DNA from: a virus | Reading direction: 5' to 3' (one strand) | IMG/VR virus record: IMGVR_UViG_3300032174_000007 | Span: 1-62,323 of that record | DNA length: 62,323 nt | Shown: one piece after another, positions 22,449 through 31,661 of the stretch | Layout of the letters: each line of letters opens with the position of its first letter | Numbering within the stretch: the first letter of the stretch is position 1 | Position numbers and translations under genes: made by a program | Notes under the pieces: generated by a model | Seen by the model: the letters and a program-made list of their open reading frames with translations, nothing else | Databases searched by the model: none | Told to the model about the DNA's origin: nothing

Positions 22449-23779
22449 GGTTGGATCACGAGAGGGGAGGGCGGGCGGAGAGGGTCATCGGTCATCAGAG
22501 GATCTTGGTGGGGCGGTTCGATTGCTACGTCGCAGAGCATGCCGCCTTCATTCTTGATGCGGCGCTCGGCCATCGCAGCATACGCGGGATTAAGCTCGAT
22601 CAGGATGGCGTTGCGCTGCAACCGATCGGCGACGAGGCCGGTCGTGCCGGCGCCGCCGAAGGGGTCGAGGACGGTGCCGCCGAAGGGGCAGCCCGCCACA
22701 ATGCAGCGCTCTGCGAGTTCCGGCGGGAAGGTTGCAAAATGCGCTTCGCTGAATGCTTGCGTCGCCATCGGCCATACCGAAAGCGGCGCGGGCTCGTAAT
22801 TTCGCAGGAAGCGCCCGTTTGCAACCTGCTCTGTTCGCTCCATTTGATCCCAGCGGTCGTTGAATCCTTGATGCCGACGGCTATGGCCTCGCTGCTTATC
22901 GATGAGCTTGCCAGCTTCGCGGCCATTGCGATGATGCGATCCGTGACCGCCTGGTCCGGTGTCCCAGCCGTCTGGCATTTTTATTCGCTTGTTGCCCACG
23001 ACTCGGCGTTTGCCGGGGTTGCCTTCGACATACGAGCCGCCGCGAAAAGTGGCGGCGTCTTCGTCCGAAGTGCGACCTTGCTTGATCGCCGCAGCGTCGA
23101 AATAATACGGCATCCTGATCCAGCGCGGACCAAGCTCGCCGGTCGTGACCATCACCACCTGCTCGGACAGATCGGGATTTGTTTCGATGGTGCCGGTATC
23201 GCGGGCGCGGAAATAATCGGAGATATTTGATTTTGCGAGCAACCAGATCTTTTCATGCGCGGCTGATGGCCGGATGGCGCCAGACGAATCGGGCATCGGA
23301 TTAGTTTTTCCCCAGATGTTTTCCGCCTTCACCCACCAGCCATCGTCTTGAAGGGCGATGGCGAGCCGATTTGGAATCATGCAGAGGTCGCCAGGCTTGA
23401 GCCGCCCACCCGCACGAACTCTGTTGCCGGCGTCGGGCCTATAGTTCTCTTTCGCTCGGCTGTTTTTGTTTCGATTGGCGTTTGCGAGCGAATATTGCAG
23501 ATTGCCATCCGTATTGAGACCGCTCGCAATCGTCGCGTAGCAATCACCGTAATTGAGCCACAGCGTTCCAGATGACGTGAGGATGCGGCGGACCTCTCGT
23601 AACAGGTCAACCATTAGATCTAGATGCTCGCCGAGCGAGGCTTCCAGCCCGATCTGTCCAGCGACACCGTAGTCCCGCAACCCCCAATATGGGGGGCTCG
23701 TCACCACGCAATGCACGGATTCCGCAGGCAGTGTGCGCAGCACATCGCGACAATCCCCGACGATGATCCGCACGCTCAT
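22445..23779 (-). CDS. Site-specific DNA methyltransferase (beta class, N4-C or N6-A)
   Basis: 444 residues. The catalytic motif IV TSPPYWGLRDYG is at residue ~28 and the AdoMet motif I DPFGGAGTTGLVADRL is at ~375, the beta-class order. SPPY(W) is more usual for N4-cytosine but N6-adenine is possible. The central ~250 residues would hold target recognition. The ATG overlaps the stop of a 17-residue leader ORF (23776-23829), so expression is probably coupled to the leader. Confidence 0.9.
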   Translation of the reverse strand: MSVRIIVGDCRDVLRTLPAESVHCVVTSPPYWGLRDYGVAGQIGLEASLGEHLDLMVDLLREVRRILTSSGTLWLNYGDCYATIASGLNTDGNLQYSLANANRNKNSRAKENYRPDAGNRVRAGGRLKPGDLCMIPNRLAIALQDDGWWVKAENIWGKTNPMPDSSGAIRPSAAHEKIWLLAKSNISDYFRARDTGTIETNPDLSEQVVMVTTGELGPRWIRMPYYFDAAAIKQGRTSDEDAATFRGGSYVEGNPGKRRVVGNKRIKMPDGWDTGPGGHGSHHRNGREAGKLIDKQRGHSRRHQGFNDRWDQMERTEQVANGRFLRNYEPAPLSVWPMATQAFSEAHFATFPPELAERCIVAGCPFGGTVLDPFGGAGTTGLVADRLQRNAILIELNPAYAAMAERRIKNEGGMLCDVAIEPPHQDPLMTDDPLRPPSPLVIQP

Positions 23780-23829
23780 GCTGAGGGCCTCTGATCACCA
23801 GTCGGGTTCCCGAGCGGGACTTGTCCCAT
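23776..23829 (-). CDS. 17-residue leader peptide before the methylase
   Basis: MGQVPLGNPTGDQRPSA-stop, entirely a cassette start module. Its TGA overlaps the methylase ATG (GCATGAGC). Nothing else fits between the DUF5131 gene and the methylase. Confidence 0.65.
   Translation of the reverse strand: MGQVPLGNPTGDQRPSA
23787..23829 (-). repeat. Cassette start module, unit 7
   Basis: Same form as at 4683-4725 and 37078-37117 (MGQVPLG(N/S)PTGDQRP). Confidence 0.9.
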
Positions 23830-23837
23830 AAGCTTTT

Positions 23838-24799
<962 letters not shown>

Positions 24800-24803
<4 letters not shown>

Positions 24804-26020
24804 TCGGCAGCCTCGCTTGCGGCTTCGGCTTCGTTTCCCCATGCCGACCAACCGGGACGTGCCGCACCGCGGCAGTTCAACTCAACCTTGGGCAACGTCG
24901 GGAACAACCGCTCAATCATCTCCGGGAAAAACTCGGGTTTCTCAGAGTGAGTATGAACGAGCGCCTCAATGAGTGAGTTTTCCTGCGTTCCGGGCGCCGG
25001 AGCCGGTATCTTTCCGCGCGTGCCAACCAGGAGAATTTCGTGGCAATTGCGGAACCAATAGCCGGTTCCAACCGCTGACACACACGTTGACGTGCCAGCT
25101 AATTGCCGTAGCTTCCGCCATATCTGGTGGCTGCAATAATCGAAACCCCAGGCCCCCATGACTGTCAGAGCGTGCGGAAGCATGGGCACTGTGGCCCACA
25201 GGAACAGCACGCAGTCGTCGGCCGCAATGCTCGGCACGTCCCGGGAGGCGATAACCTCGGTACATGAGGTCGGATAGTGGTTGTCGGCAGCGCGATCCAT
25301 GCCAGTCTCGCGCGACCAGGGCTCGAAACGCCATTCGGGATCCGCGAGGATCACGCCGAATTTCTGCTGCGGCAGCGCACACTGAATGCCGCCCAGAACG
25401 CGCTCGCGGATGGCGCGGCGTTCCTTCTTCTCCTGCTGGCGCTCGGCGTGGGCCTCCTTGAGAACCGTTTTGTCGCCATCGATCGTGGCAACTGCAATCC
25501 GCTTGGCTTTGGCGATCTTGGCCTCTTGGGCGTCGAACGGAAGGGCGGCGAGTTGCTGCCAGCGGGAGGATTGAGTGCGGCTGATGTCGAGGTCGGAAAG
25601 TGTAGCAGCGTGCGACTCTTTCGGCCGCCCCTTTGGCCTCGCATCCCGCTCCGCAAGCTCGCGCAGGATTTCGCCGGATCGGATTTCGGCACGCAGTTTG
25701 ATCTCGGTCGCGCGGTCAATCAGTTCACGGTCCTTTGCCTGTTGAGCGTAGGTCTTGAGCGCAACTGCCTTGTCGCGGATGTCCTTGACCTCATCGATAG
25801 CCACGGCTTGGGCGAGGGCCTGGCGGGCGGTTTCGTACCATCCGAATTGGTTGGCTTGAACCGGGACGAGGGCGGTCTTGCGCTCCGCCTTCTCGATCGC
25901 GCGCCGCACCTTGTCCTTGTCCCAATTCATCGCCTTGGCGATGCGGATATAGCCCCAGGAGGGGTGCTCGGCCTTGAGGCGGAGGGCGCGGGTTGATTGA
26001 TTTGAATCAAGGCTTGGCAT
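24800..26020 (-). CDS. MT-A70-type adenine methyltransferase with helical N-terminus
   Basis: 406 residues. Residues 1-230 are helical and charged ([19 protein letters not shown] looks like an HTH). The catalytic domain begins [20 protein letters not shown], where the usual DPPW is DPEW; then [35 protein letters not shown], and the C-terminal [19 protein letters not shown]. It would put N6-methyl on adenine of DNA. About a dozen residues seem inserted before GTGYWFRN. The start lies inside a cassette end module with no ribosome site. Confidence 0.85.
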
Positions 26021-26067
26021 GTGGGGGTGGGAGCTCTGAGCGGTCAGGGACCGCTTCTGATTATCGG
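25990..26067 (-). repeat. Cassette unit 8: end module plus start-module remnant
   Basis: 26000-26045 is the end module (CTGACCGCTCAGAGC...AAGCCTTGATTCAAATC) read in the LTAQ frame; 26052-26067 resembles the ACTGGTGATCAGAGGC core of a start module. Confidence 0.7.
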
Positions 26068-26522
26068 TGGGCAATCCGCGCATGATGCGAGCAATAGCTG
26101 CCATCCCGCATCGCGGCCCCGCAGAACACGAAATCCGCCTCTTTGGGGTTGCCTATCGGCCAGCGGCAGTGCTCGGGCTCAAGCGCAAATAGGGGGACGC
26201 CGACGGCCGGGACCTCAACCGGTAGGTCGATCACTCGCTCGGTAGGCAGCATGCCCGAATCGGGGTCGATTGGGCTGCAGGTCGGGAAACGCGACCCGGC
26301 CACAAAGCGATCGGGCCGCGGCGGCTTGTTGGCTTGCTTCAACTCCCGCTTGTGGGCACGGGCGACCTTGACCTGCTCCATGGTTTGGCAGATGCCGAGA
26401 CGGTGCAGCTTGCCGATGACGGCGCTGCGGGAAATGTTGAGCCTTTTGGCGACCTCGGCGCATGACAGCCTGCGGGCGTTGAGGGCTTTCAGCTGGTCGA
26501 TCAGTTCCTGCGTCCACACCAT
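26061..26522 (-). CDS. GcrA-like cell-cycle regulator
   Basis: 153 residues, GGAGG seven bases before the ATG. The N-terminal [47 protein letters not shown] and the C-terminal [18 protein letters not shown]...[11 protein letters not shown] are both GcrA signatures. GcrA is an alphaproteobacterial sigma70 partner whose action depends on GANTC adenine methylation. A phage copy next to an adenine methylase could redirect host or phage promoters. Confidence 0.9.
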   Translation of the reverse strand: MVWTQELIDQLKALNARRLSCAEVAKRLNISRSAVIGKLHRLGICQTMEQVKVARAHKRELKQANKPPRPDRFVAGSRFPTCSPIDPDSGMLPTERVIDLPVEVPAVGVPLFALEPEHCRWPIGNPKEADFVFCGAAMRDGSYCSHHARIAHR

Positions 26523-26557
26523 GGCCGGTCCTCCATTGTGGGAGTTCACGTTAAAAC

Positions 26558-26761
26558 CTATCCTGTTGGGCTTAGGGAGCGCGCCAGGAGCCTGCGGATG
26601 GCTTCCGGGCGGGAAGGGAGGTCGTCCTCGTTGCGGCGCCAGTCATCGATCTGCCGCACAGTGTCAGGCTTGAGCAGGAGCTGGACGCCGATTGATTCGG
26701 TCTCGGAACGTGGACGGCCACGCTTGATTTCGGCATTGTTGGTATTTTCATTTGACGACAT
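26558..26761 (-). CDS. Ribbon-helix-helix-like regulator
   Basis: 67 residues, MSSNENTNNAEIKRGRPRSE then IGVQLLLKPDTVRQIDDWRR and RPEAIRRLLARSL, the RHH strand-helix-helix plan. It is first in the leftward operon and faces the plus-strand genes at 26825, a typical place for an autoregulator. No Shine-Dalgarno is seen before the ATG, so it may be leaderless. Confidence 0.7.
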   Translation of the reverse strand: MSSNENTNNAEIKRGRPRSETESIGVQLLLKPDTVRQIDDWRRNEDDLPSRPEAIRRLLARSLSPTG

Positions 26762-26821
26762 GGGGGAAGGTGTGCCATAGGATTGAGGGTAATGCAAGCG
26801 GAAATGTTTTAAGGGGTAGGA

Positions 26822-26865
26822 TTTATGGACAATGACCGCTCTGGGAACCCGACTGGTGATCGCAG
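26822..26865 (+). repeat. Cassette start module, plus-strand unit 1
   Basis: GATTTATGGACAATGACCGC...GACTGGTGATCGCAGGC; the same extended form is at 45219-45262. Confidence 0.9.
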
Positions 26866-27103
26866 GCCGGAGGTTGAATTTGACAATTATGGGTCCCTCG
26901 TTGTTCGCCGCGGCGGTGCCGAATTTCGGCTCGTGCAAGATGGGAGAGTTATCCGCACAACCTTAAGTCGGCCGGACAAGCGCGGCTTTCGGACACCTCA
27001 CTACCGGGCGGTAAAGAGCCGATTTGCTGATCAAGTGCGCGATGCCATTCTCTCAATGATTCCTGACCGCTCGGAGCCTTCACACCCGTCGCGCACGCCT
27101 TGA
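26825..27103 (+). CDS. Cassette ORF with both module peptides
   Basis: 92 residues, MDNDRSGNPTGDRRP at the start, IPDRSEPSHPSRTP at the end. The middle (FDNYGSLVVRRGGAEFRLVQ, TLSRPDKRGFRTPHYR) looks like a small beta-rich domain. It is the first gene of the rightward cluster. No family recognised. Confidence 0.7.
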   Translation: MDNDRSGNPTGDRRPEVEFDNYGSLVVRRGGAEFRLVQDGRVIRTTLSRPDKRGFRTPHYRAVKSRFADQVRDAILSMIPDRSEPSHPSRTP

Positions 27104-27110
27104 TCCAAAT
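27062..27110 (+). repeat. Cassette end module, plus-strand unit 1
   Basis: CCTGACCGCTCGGAGCC...ACGCCTTGATCCAAATCC, just before the DUF968-like gene. Confidence 0.88.
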
Positions 27111-27133
27111 CCTTACGGGAATCACCCCACCCC

Positions 27134-27544
27134 ATGACCTCACCCCTCCGCGCCGGCCGTATCCCCATCCCCAGCGAGGCCTTCAGCCACGATCTCGGCA
27201 TGCGCCGCAAGCGTCCCCGGCAGGAGGCCCGTAACCACATCAAGTTCATCCGCACGCTTCCCTGCCTCGTTTGCGGCTCCCGGAAGGGCGTCCAAGCGGC
27301 CCATATCCGTTCTCGCAATCCCGTCTACGGCAAGCGCGGCACCGGAGCAGGCGAGAAGCCCGACGACAAGTTCACGCTGCCGTTGTGCCAGGAGCACCAT
27401 GCGAAGCAGCATCAGGGCAACGAGATGGCGTTCTGGGCGCGTTATGACATTGATCCATTCGCCGTCGCGCTGGCACTGTTTGCGGCTTCCGGGGATGAGG
27501 ATGCCGGGGAATTGATCTTGCAGGAGGTGCGACGGCATGGCTGA
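27134..27544 (+). CDS. DUF968-like HNH-type protein
   Basis: 136 residues. CLVCGSRKGVQAAHIRSRNP, KFTLPLCQEHHAKQHQGNEM and FWARYDIDPFAVA are the metal-binding C-x2-C, AH and C-x2-HH pattern of DUF968/HNH phage proteins, which resemble Holliday-junction or structure-specific nucleases next to replication genes. The active role here is unknown. No good ribosome site; it may be coupled to the cassette ORF. Confidence 0.8.
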   Translation: MTSPLRAGRIPIPSEAFSHDLGMRRKRPRQEARNHIKFIRTLPCLVCGSRKGVQAAHIRSRNPVYGKRGTGAGEKPDDKFTLPLCQEHHAKQHQGNEMAFWARYDIDPFAVALALFAASGDEDAGELILQEVRRHG

Positions 27545-27737
27545 GCGTAGGATGATCAAGGTGGTCCGAACGGACCTGTCAGTCTGGCTCGGCAGACAGT
27601 CGGAGGCAGTGCGAGCTTGCGGTGCCCCACTTGTTGCGGGGCTCGATGCGGCGATGCTTGGGCCATCAACAAGCATTCCGATCAAACAACAGCTTGTCGA
27701 GGACATCGCGCGGTTGAAGGCCGCGATCGTGCAATAA
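27537..27737 (+). CDS. Hypothetical protein, 66 residues
   Basis: MAERRMIKVVRTDLSVWLGRQ...; overlaps the DUF968-like gene by eight bases. Helical C-terminus (QQLVEDIARLKAAIVQ). No family recognised. Confidence 0.6.
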   Translation: MAERRMIKVVRTDLSVWLGRQSEAVRACGAPLVAGLDAAMLGPSTSIPIKQQLVEDIARLKAAIVQ

Positions 27738-27770
27738 CGATATCGGTCGAATGCGAGCAGGAGAAAAGGA

Positions 27771-27926
27771 ATGACACCCGATGAACATATCGCCTACTGG
27801 CGAAAAGCCGCAGCTAACGCGCGGACGAAAGAAAGCGCGCTCACGGCATTCGGCGTCTATGCTGGCCTTTCCATGATGGAGGGGCAGTGCGTAAATGCAC
27901 TGCGAAGGCGATGTACCTTCAGTTGA
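27771..27926 (+). CDS. Hypothetical protein, 51 residues
   Basis: MTPDEHIAYWRKAAANARTK, then SALTAFGVYAGLSMMEGQC. It has a strong ribosome site (AGGAGAAAAGG before the ATG) and normal codon use. No family recognised. Confidence 0.65.
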   Translation: MTPDEHIAYWRKAAANARTKESALTAFGVYAGLSMMEGQCVNALRRRCTFS

Positions 27927-28013
27927 CGGATAAAGCCACATGATTTACAAGCACTTATGGCAAGTACCTGTCGGTTATCGGTCGGTTATCGGGCCAGGGC
28001 GCCACCCGGCACT

Positions 28014-28661
28014 CTATGGCTTGGTGCCGATTTTAATGTGGATCGCGTTCGGCAGTTCGCTGTTGTCCGTGATTCGTAACGCTGTTGCTTTGATTCCTGC
28101 TGCCAATAGCGCATCCCAAAGCGCCTTCGTAGCTGGACCCCACTCGGCTGTCCGTGAATCGTGGATTTGGATTTCGAGGCCCGCGAACGCGACCATGCCA
28201 GCATTAGGTTGCCCTGGCGGCGTAAATACGATGGGTGTTCCTTGCCAAGGTTGGCGGTTCCAACCGGCCGCTTTGAGTGAAGCGCCAATTTGTTCCATCA
28301 AGGCGAACGGTTCGGCCCCTGGCTGCAAGGAAAAATCGAACGGAACGCCAGAAAATTCCATCACTTTTTCGGTGATGTCGGCCTGTTGCGTTGCCGTCAA
28401 CGAGCGGGGCGACAATTTTTCTTCCAACGATATGATTTGGCCGCGTTGGACAGACGCAATGCGTTCTTCGGACATAAAAAGTGCCAAACTGAATAGCGTT
28501 TCTAGCGCCACGCCCATGATGACGCATCTGTGGGCAATTTTAGCAAATTCTTCCCCGTTATTTTGGGTTTCCCAGACAATCCCAAAACTTGCAACGATGG
28601 CTGCCACGCCAGCCCCAACTAAGAGCCACGAATTCAGTATCGCGAGCGTATCGGCGTCCAT
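28014..28661 (-). CDS. Membrane protein with two N-terminal helices
   Basis: 215 residues. Transmembrane segments near residues 12-30 (WLLVGAGVAAIVASFGIVW) and 45-63 (VIMGVALETLFSLALFM), then a helical region (RGQIISLEEKLSPRSLT) and an alpha/beta C-terminal domain ending IHIKIGTKP. The type is frequent in Rhizobiales genomes with no known function. It stands apart from other genes, next to the IS element, and looks like an added cargo gene. Confidence 0.7.
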   Translation of the reverse strand: MDADTLAILNSWLLVGAGVAAIVASFGIVWETQNNGEEFAKIAHRCVIMGVALETLFSLALFMSEERIASVQRGQIISLEEKLSPRSLTATQQADITEKVMEFSGVPFDFSLQPGAEPFALMEQIGASLKAAGWNRQPWQGTPIVFTPPGQPNAGMVAFAGLEIQIHDSRTAEWGPATKALWDALLAAGIKATALRITDNSELPNAIHIKIGTKP

Positions 28662-28833
28662 GCTTGCACATATATTTGCGATTGCCGCCGTTCTATCCCA
28701 GTGTGCTGTTGCGGTCTGGGCCTTGGCAAAAGCATTGCGAGATTAGAGGCTCAGAATGGCAACTCCAATTGCTCAGGCTCCGGTTTGCTCGCCTCTGTCT
28801 TTTCCATCTGAGACAGTGACCAGTGACCATGTC
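28662..28833. other. Non-coding stretch between membrane protein and transposase
   Basis: No gene seen. CTGAGACA (28808-28815) and TGTCTCAG (28830-28837) form an inverted repeat over the transposase stop, possibly its terminator. Confidence 0.45.
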
Positions 28834-29739
28834 TCAGCAGCCTGCTATCGCGGCGTCGAAAATGTCGGGATTATCCCGGTTATTGTAGCGGAATTGGAAT
28901 TCCGCGACGTACAGCGGCATGTATTTCTTGCTGACCTTGTGGAAACTCCCGACGATCCCGCGCTTAAAGATAGACCAGAAGCCTTCGATGGTCTGAGTGT
29001 GGACCGCACCGACCACGTATTCACGCGCCGAATGATTGACGGTCTCGTGCGGGAAGTCTTTGAGGGTCTTGTACGCGGGCAATTCGTCGGTCGCCAGCAG
29101 GCTGACCTTGGTCGATACGGCTTCATAAACGAACTGATGCAAAGCCTCTTTGGTGGCGCGCTCAAGCACGCGCGTCACCACGTTGCCCTTGCGGCTGATT
29201 GCGCCAGCAATTGGAACCTTGTTGCCGGAACCGCCGCGCAACCCGCTCTTGCCGCCGTGCTTATTGATGCTCTTGCCGCCGATGTAGGTCTCATCGACCT
29301 CCACGATGCCCATGAGTTTGCAGAATTCCTTGTCCTGCAATGCGGCTCGGATGCGGTGGCACATGTACCAAGCGGTTTTGAGCGAACCGAAGCCCATGTA
29401 GCGGTGGACTTGCCGCGCGCTGATGCCTTTCTTGGCGGTCAGCATGAGATGGATGACGCGGAACCATTGGCGAAGATCAACCTTCGTGTTCTCGAAGATG
29501 GTCCCGACCAGATGCGAGAACCGATAAGCGCCGCCCTCCCGGCAATCCGGGCATTCCCATTTGAATTGCATGGTCTGGAGCGGATAGACGCGCTCGCTTC
29601 CGCAGCGCGGGCAGGTGACACCCTTCGACCAGCGGCGGGCGATCAAGTAGCGGTCGCAAGCCTCTTCATTCGGGAACAGCCGATCGAACTGTCCGACCGT
29701 CATTTGCATGATTTGGGGCGGCTGTTTTGCGCGGGCCAT
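28834..29739 (-). CDS. IS1595-family (ISXO2-like) transposase
   Basis: 301 residues from MARAKQPPQ. The N-terminal zinc ribbon is CPRCGSERVYPLQ...WECPDC; the DDE-type core shows GIVEVDETYIGGK, LATDELPAYKTLKDF and EGFWSIFKRGIVGSFH followed by YVAEFQFRYNNR. AGGGAGAGACCC precedes the ATG. The gene looks intact. Confidence 0.93.
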   Translation of the reverse strand: MARAKQPPQIMQMTVGQFDRLFPNEEACDRYLIARRWSKGVTCPRCGSERVYPLQTMQFKWECPDCREGGAYRFSHLVGTIFENTKVDLRQWFRVIHLMLTAKKGISARQVHRYMGFGSLKTAWYMCHRIRAALQDKEFCKLMGIVEVDETYIGGKSINKHGGKSGLRGGSGNKVPIAGAISRKGNVVTRVLERATKEALHQFVYEAVSTKVSLLATDELPAYKTLKDFPHETVNHSAREYVVGAVHTQTIEGFWSIFKRGIVGSFHKVSKKYMPLYVAEFQFRYNNRDNPDIFDAAIAGC

Positions 29740-29763
29740 GGGTCTCTCCCTATCGATGAAAGG

Positions 29764-29792
29764 ACCGTAGCACATCGAAATCTATCCGTCAA
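29764..29792 (-). promoter_or_regulatory. Likely transposase promoter
   Basis: TTGACG, 17-base spacer, TACGGT on the minus strand, ending 25 bases before the ATG. Confidence 0.5.
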
Positions 29793-29943
29793 GAGGGGGT
29801 ACATCGCCACTGCGAAAGCTCGTATTCGCGGCTCGCACAAGTGGGGGAACGGCCGGGCGGGATGACGCGCTATGTGCCGCATGTGATGAGGCCGAGCGCG
29901 TACTGCTCGATCTTCAGTAGAGACGTGACAATAGGAGGGGACA

Positions 29944-30132
29944 ATGCAGCACGCTTGGGTCGAAATCGAGCGGCTGCGGGCGGCGCTCAAGTTCTTGATT
30001 GAGGAAATTATCGATCGAGAGGGGCGCGAGGGGATGACAGATTTTGACTTCGCAGAGCAGGTGATCGCGCTTGCCCGTCAGCAGCGCGAAAGGCTCGATC
30101 TTGAGCAGAGTTCGGGTGATGCGACTGGCTGA
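29944..30132 (+). CDS. Small helical protein, 62 residues
   Basis: MQHAWVEIERLRAALKFLIEE...DFDFAEQVIALARQQRERL. TAGGAGGGGAC is its ribosome site. Likely a coiled coil. The 200 bp upstream (29740-29943) hold the IS end and nothing else clear. Confidence 0.65.
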   Translation: MQHAWVEIERLRAALKFLIEEIIDREGREGMTDFDFAEQVIALARQQRERLDLEQSSGDATG

Positions 30133-30385
30133 TCAGATTGAAGAGGCGCGCGCTGCGCTGGAGCGATTAGAGCGCCAAGCCGAAGGCGCAACATGCGCTG
30201 AGTTAGGCCACGATTGGCAGTCGCTCGGCGGCTGCAACTGTGGATGTCATCCCGATGCGCAATGCAGCGTGCCGGTCAACGAATGTGCCCGATGCAAAGA
30301 TTGCGATTATGGGGATAACCGCGAGGCCCGAGAGATCAGAGATCGGTGCGAATTGCGCGCTCATGGGCAAGGTCGTGGAAAATGA
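30119..30385 (+). CDS. Cys-rich small protein, possible zinc binder
   Basis: 88 residues. GATCAELGHDWQSLGGCNCGCH and CSVPVNECARCKDCDYGDN hold nine cysteines. The type is common in Rhizobiales phages, function unknown. Start overlaps the previous gene by 14 bases. Confidence 0.65.
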   Translation: MRLADQIEEARAALERLERQAEGATCAELGHDWQSLGGCNCGCHPDAQCSVPVNECARCKDCDYGDNREAREIRDRCELRAHGQGRGK

Positions 30386-30621
30386 GCATTGACCCAGCAA
30401 TCAGGCTGCAACGCACCGAAGAACGGCTCTGCGAATGCGGCGCGTCCGGTGTTCGGGTTTATTTGGCATCACCTTCCTTTCAATCGTCACGATATCTCTT
30501 GTGTAGTTCCAATTCATCCAGAATGGCGTTGCGCGCATCTTTTAAGGCGATCTCTCGAATAGCGCAGGCGGCGGCCTCGATCTGTGCTCCGCGCACGCCA
30601 TTGCGATATTGCTGGCGGTGA
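30382..30621 (+). CDS. Doubtful ORF coupled to the Cys-rich gene
   Basis: MSIDPAIRLQRTEERLCECG... with ATGA overlap. The first ~30 residues look real, but the rest runs antisense to the gene at 30480-30671 and reads like a shadow. It may be a truncated gene. Confidence 0.25.
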   Translation: MSIDPAIRLQRTEERLCECGASGVRVYLASPSFQSSRYLLCSSNSSRMALRASFKAISRIAQAAASICAPRTPLRYCWR

Positions 30622-30671
30622 AAGATGCGCCATTCGTGAACCTCAGAAATCATCCTTTCAAGCTCAGCCAT
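30480..30671 (-). CDS. Hypothetical protein, 63 residues
   Basis: MAELERMISEVHEWRIFHRQ..., helical; overlaps the upstream gene by 22 bases. Last gene of the leftward tail-fibre/lysis block. Confidence 0.55.
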   Translation of the reverse strand: MAELERMISEVHEWRIFHRQQYRNGVRGAQIEAAACAIREIALKDARNAILDELELHKRYRDD

Positions 30672-30931
30672 TGTTCGCTCTCTTGAGTGCGTAGGCGATT
30701 CACGACCGTAACCACATTGCCGTGCGAGCAGATAAACGTGCAGCAGCCGGTGGGAACCATGACCGTGTTCTTTGACCCGTTTACGAGCTTGCGTAGATGC
30801 TTTGCCTTGGCCCCTTGAAGGCAGGCAAGTATTTCCGCCTTGGCGATTTCCGCAGGGACATCACGAACGCGCTCACGATAGCGGGCGGCGGCGTGGTTGC
30901 TAATCCGATGCTCGTAAAGGGACGATATCAT
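30650..30931 (-). CDS. Hypothetical protein, 93 residues
   Basis: Globular-looking: AARYRERVRDVPAEIAKAEIL, then NTVMVPTGCCTFICSHGNVVTVVNR. The last pattern (…V….G..VTV....) recalls small phage proteins that bind or process nucleic acid ends, but no family is recognised. ATGA overlap with the membrane peptide upstream. Confidence 0.6.
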   Translation of the reverse strand: MISSLYEHRISNHAAARYRERVRDVPAEIAKAEILACLQGAKAKHLRKLVNGSKNTVMVPTGCCTFICSHGNVVTVVNRLRTQESEQWLSLKG

Positions 30932-31044
30932 CTAAGTAGTATCAATGCTAAAATTGCGAACGAGAGCAGGTTCACGGTCAAAGCAAAGATGGCGCCGTTT
31001 AGGCCGGGCCAGTTCTTGAACGGAACTTCGTATAGGTGTCTCAT
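30928..31044 (-). CDS. 38-residue single-helix membrane peptide
   Basis: MRHLYEVPFKNWPGLNG then a hydrophobic helix (AIFALTVNLLSFAILALILL). ATGA overlaps on both sides place it in a coupled chain. Could be a lysis-related or other membrane micro-protein. Confidence 0.55.
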   Translation of the reverse strand: MRHLYEVPFKNWPGLNGAIFALTVNLLSFAILALILLR

Positions 31045-31100
31045 TTCCCATCCTCACGATCTTGCCCCTCAACGAATTTTAGAGCATCTACCGCCGTCAT
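31041..31100 (-). CDS. 19-residue ORF heading a coupled chain
   Basis: MTAVDALKFVEGQDREDGK-stop; AAGGGAC before the ATG and ATGA overlap with the membrane peptide. Confidence 0.4.
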   Translation of the reverse strand: MTAVDALKFVEGQDREDGK

Positions 31101-31126
31101 GTCCCTTGGTATCTCACATAAAATGA

Positions 31127-31152
31127 CGCCCCGTGGCTTCGGCCGCGGGGCG
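31127..31152 (-). terminator. Hairpin, probable terminator for the leftward block
   Basis: CGCCCCG/CGGGGCG outer stem with an inner GGC-CGAA-GCC, followed on the minus strand by TCATTTTAT. Confidence 0.55.
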
Positions 31153-31173
31153 CTCTTGCCTAACATGCGCGCC

Positions 31174-31198
31174 AACGGGCAGAGATCATCTGCCCGTT
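31174..31198 (+). terminator. 10-bp hairpin, plus-orientation terminator
   Basis: AACGGGCAGA-GATCA-TCTGCCCGTT followed by GTTTTC on the plus strand. Together with 31127-31152 it would block transcription both ways. Confidence 0.55.
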
Positions 31199-31210
31199 GT
31201 TTTCAGCCCC

Positions 31211-31660
31211 TCAGTCCGTAGATTTGCGTCCGATCGGACGCCCAGCTACATCGGTCGTATGAAGAAACGTTGGCGACGGCTTGCCGTCATCCCCCGCGGA
31301 GGCGATCGGCTCAATCACCTTGTCTTTGACCTGCCCCTCAAGGCTGCGCACCGTTGCCCGGGCGGAACTCATTCGCAGGCAGAAGTCGGACACCTCTTGC
31401 GCCATGTCGCGCGTCGTCTGCCGGTGGCCTTTGGCGGCCGTGCGGAGCTCGTCGGCAACCTCCTTTGCGTCCCCGAGGATCTTGCCGGCAAGCTGGCTTG
31501 CGGCTACCTCGATGGCCTCGGCGGCCTTCTCGAGCTGGAGGGCGGTCGCATCCCCGATCTGGTCGATGGCCTGCACGGTGACCTCGGAGATATGGAGCGA
31601 TGCTGCCCCGGGCGCGTAGTCGCTAACCTGGGGCGGCGTCAGGCGGGTGACGGCGCTCAT
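31211..31660 (-). CDS. Helical protein, 149 residues, unknown
   Basis: A long Ala/Glu-rich helix (ALQLEKAAEAIEVAASQLAGKI, KEVADELRTAAKGHRQTTRD) suggests a coiled coil, with short polar ends. It follows the outer-membrane gene with one base between. Confidence 0.6.
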   Translation of the reverse strand: MSAVTRLTPPQVSDYAPGAASLHISEVTVQAIDQIGDATALQLEKAAEAIEVAASQLAGKILGDAKEVADELRTAAKGHRQTTRDMAQEVSDFCLRMSSARATVRSLEGQVKDKVIEPIASAGDDGKPSPTFLHTTDVAGRPIGRKSTD

Positions 31661-31661
31661 G

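Larger units (their letters stand above)
28821..29812 (-). mobile_element. IS1595/ISXO2-like insertion sequence (ends tentative)
   Basis: One transposase gene with its own promoter. The best candidates for ends are CAGTGACCATGT (28821) and ACATCGCCACTG (29801-29812), imperfect inverted repeats (10 of 12). No target duplication is visible, so the ends are a guess and the element may be old. Confidence 0.55.

Noticed and set aside
27940-28746. 268-codon plus-strand ORF over the membrane protein gene
   Set aside because: Composition is shadow-like and the minus-strand frame shows clear transmembrane helices.
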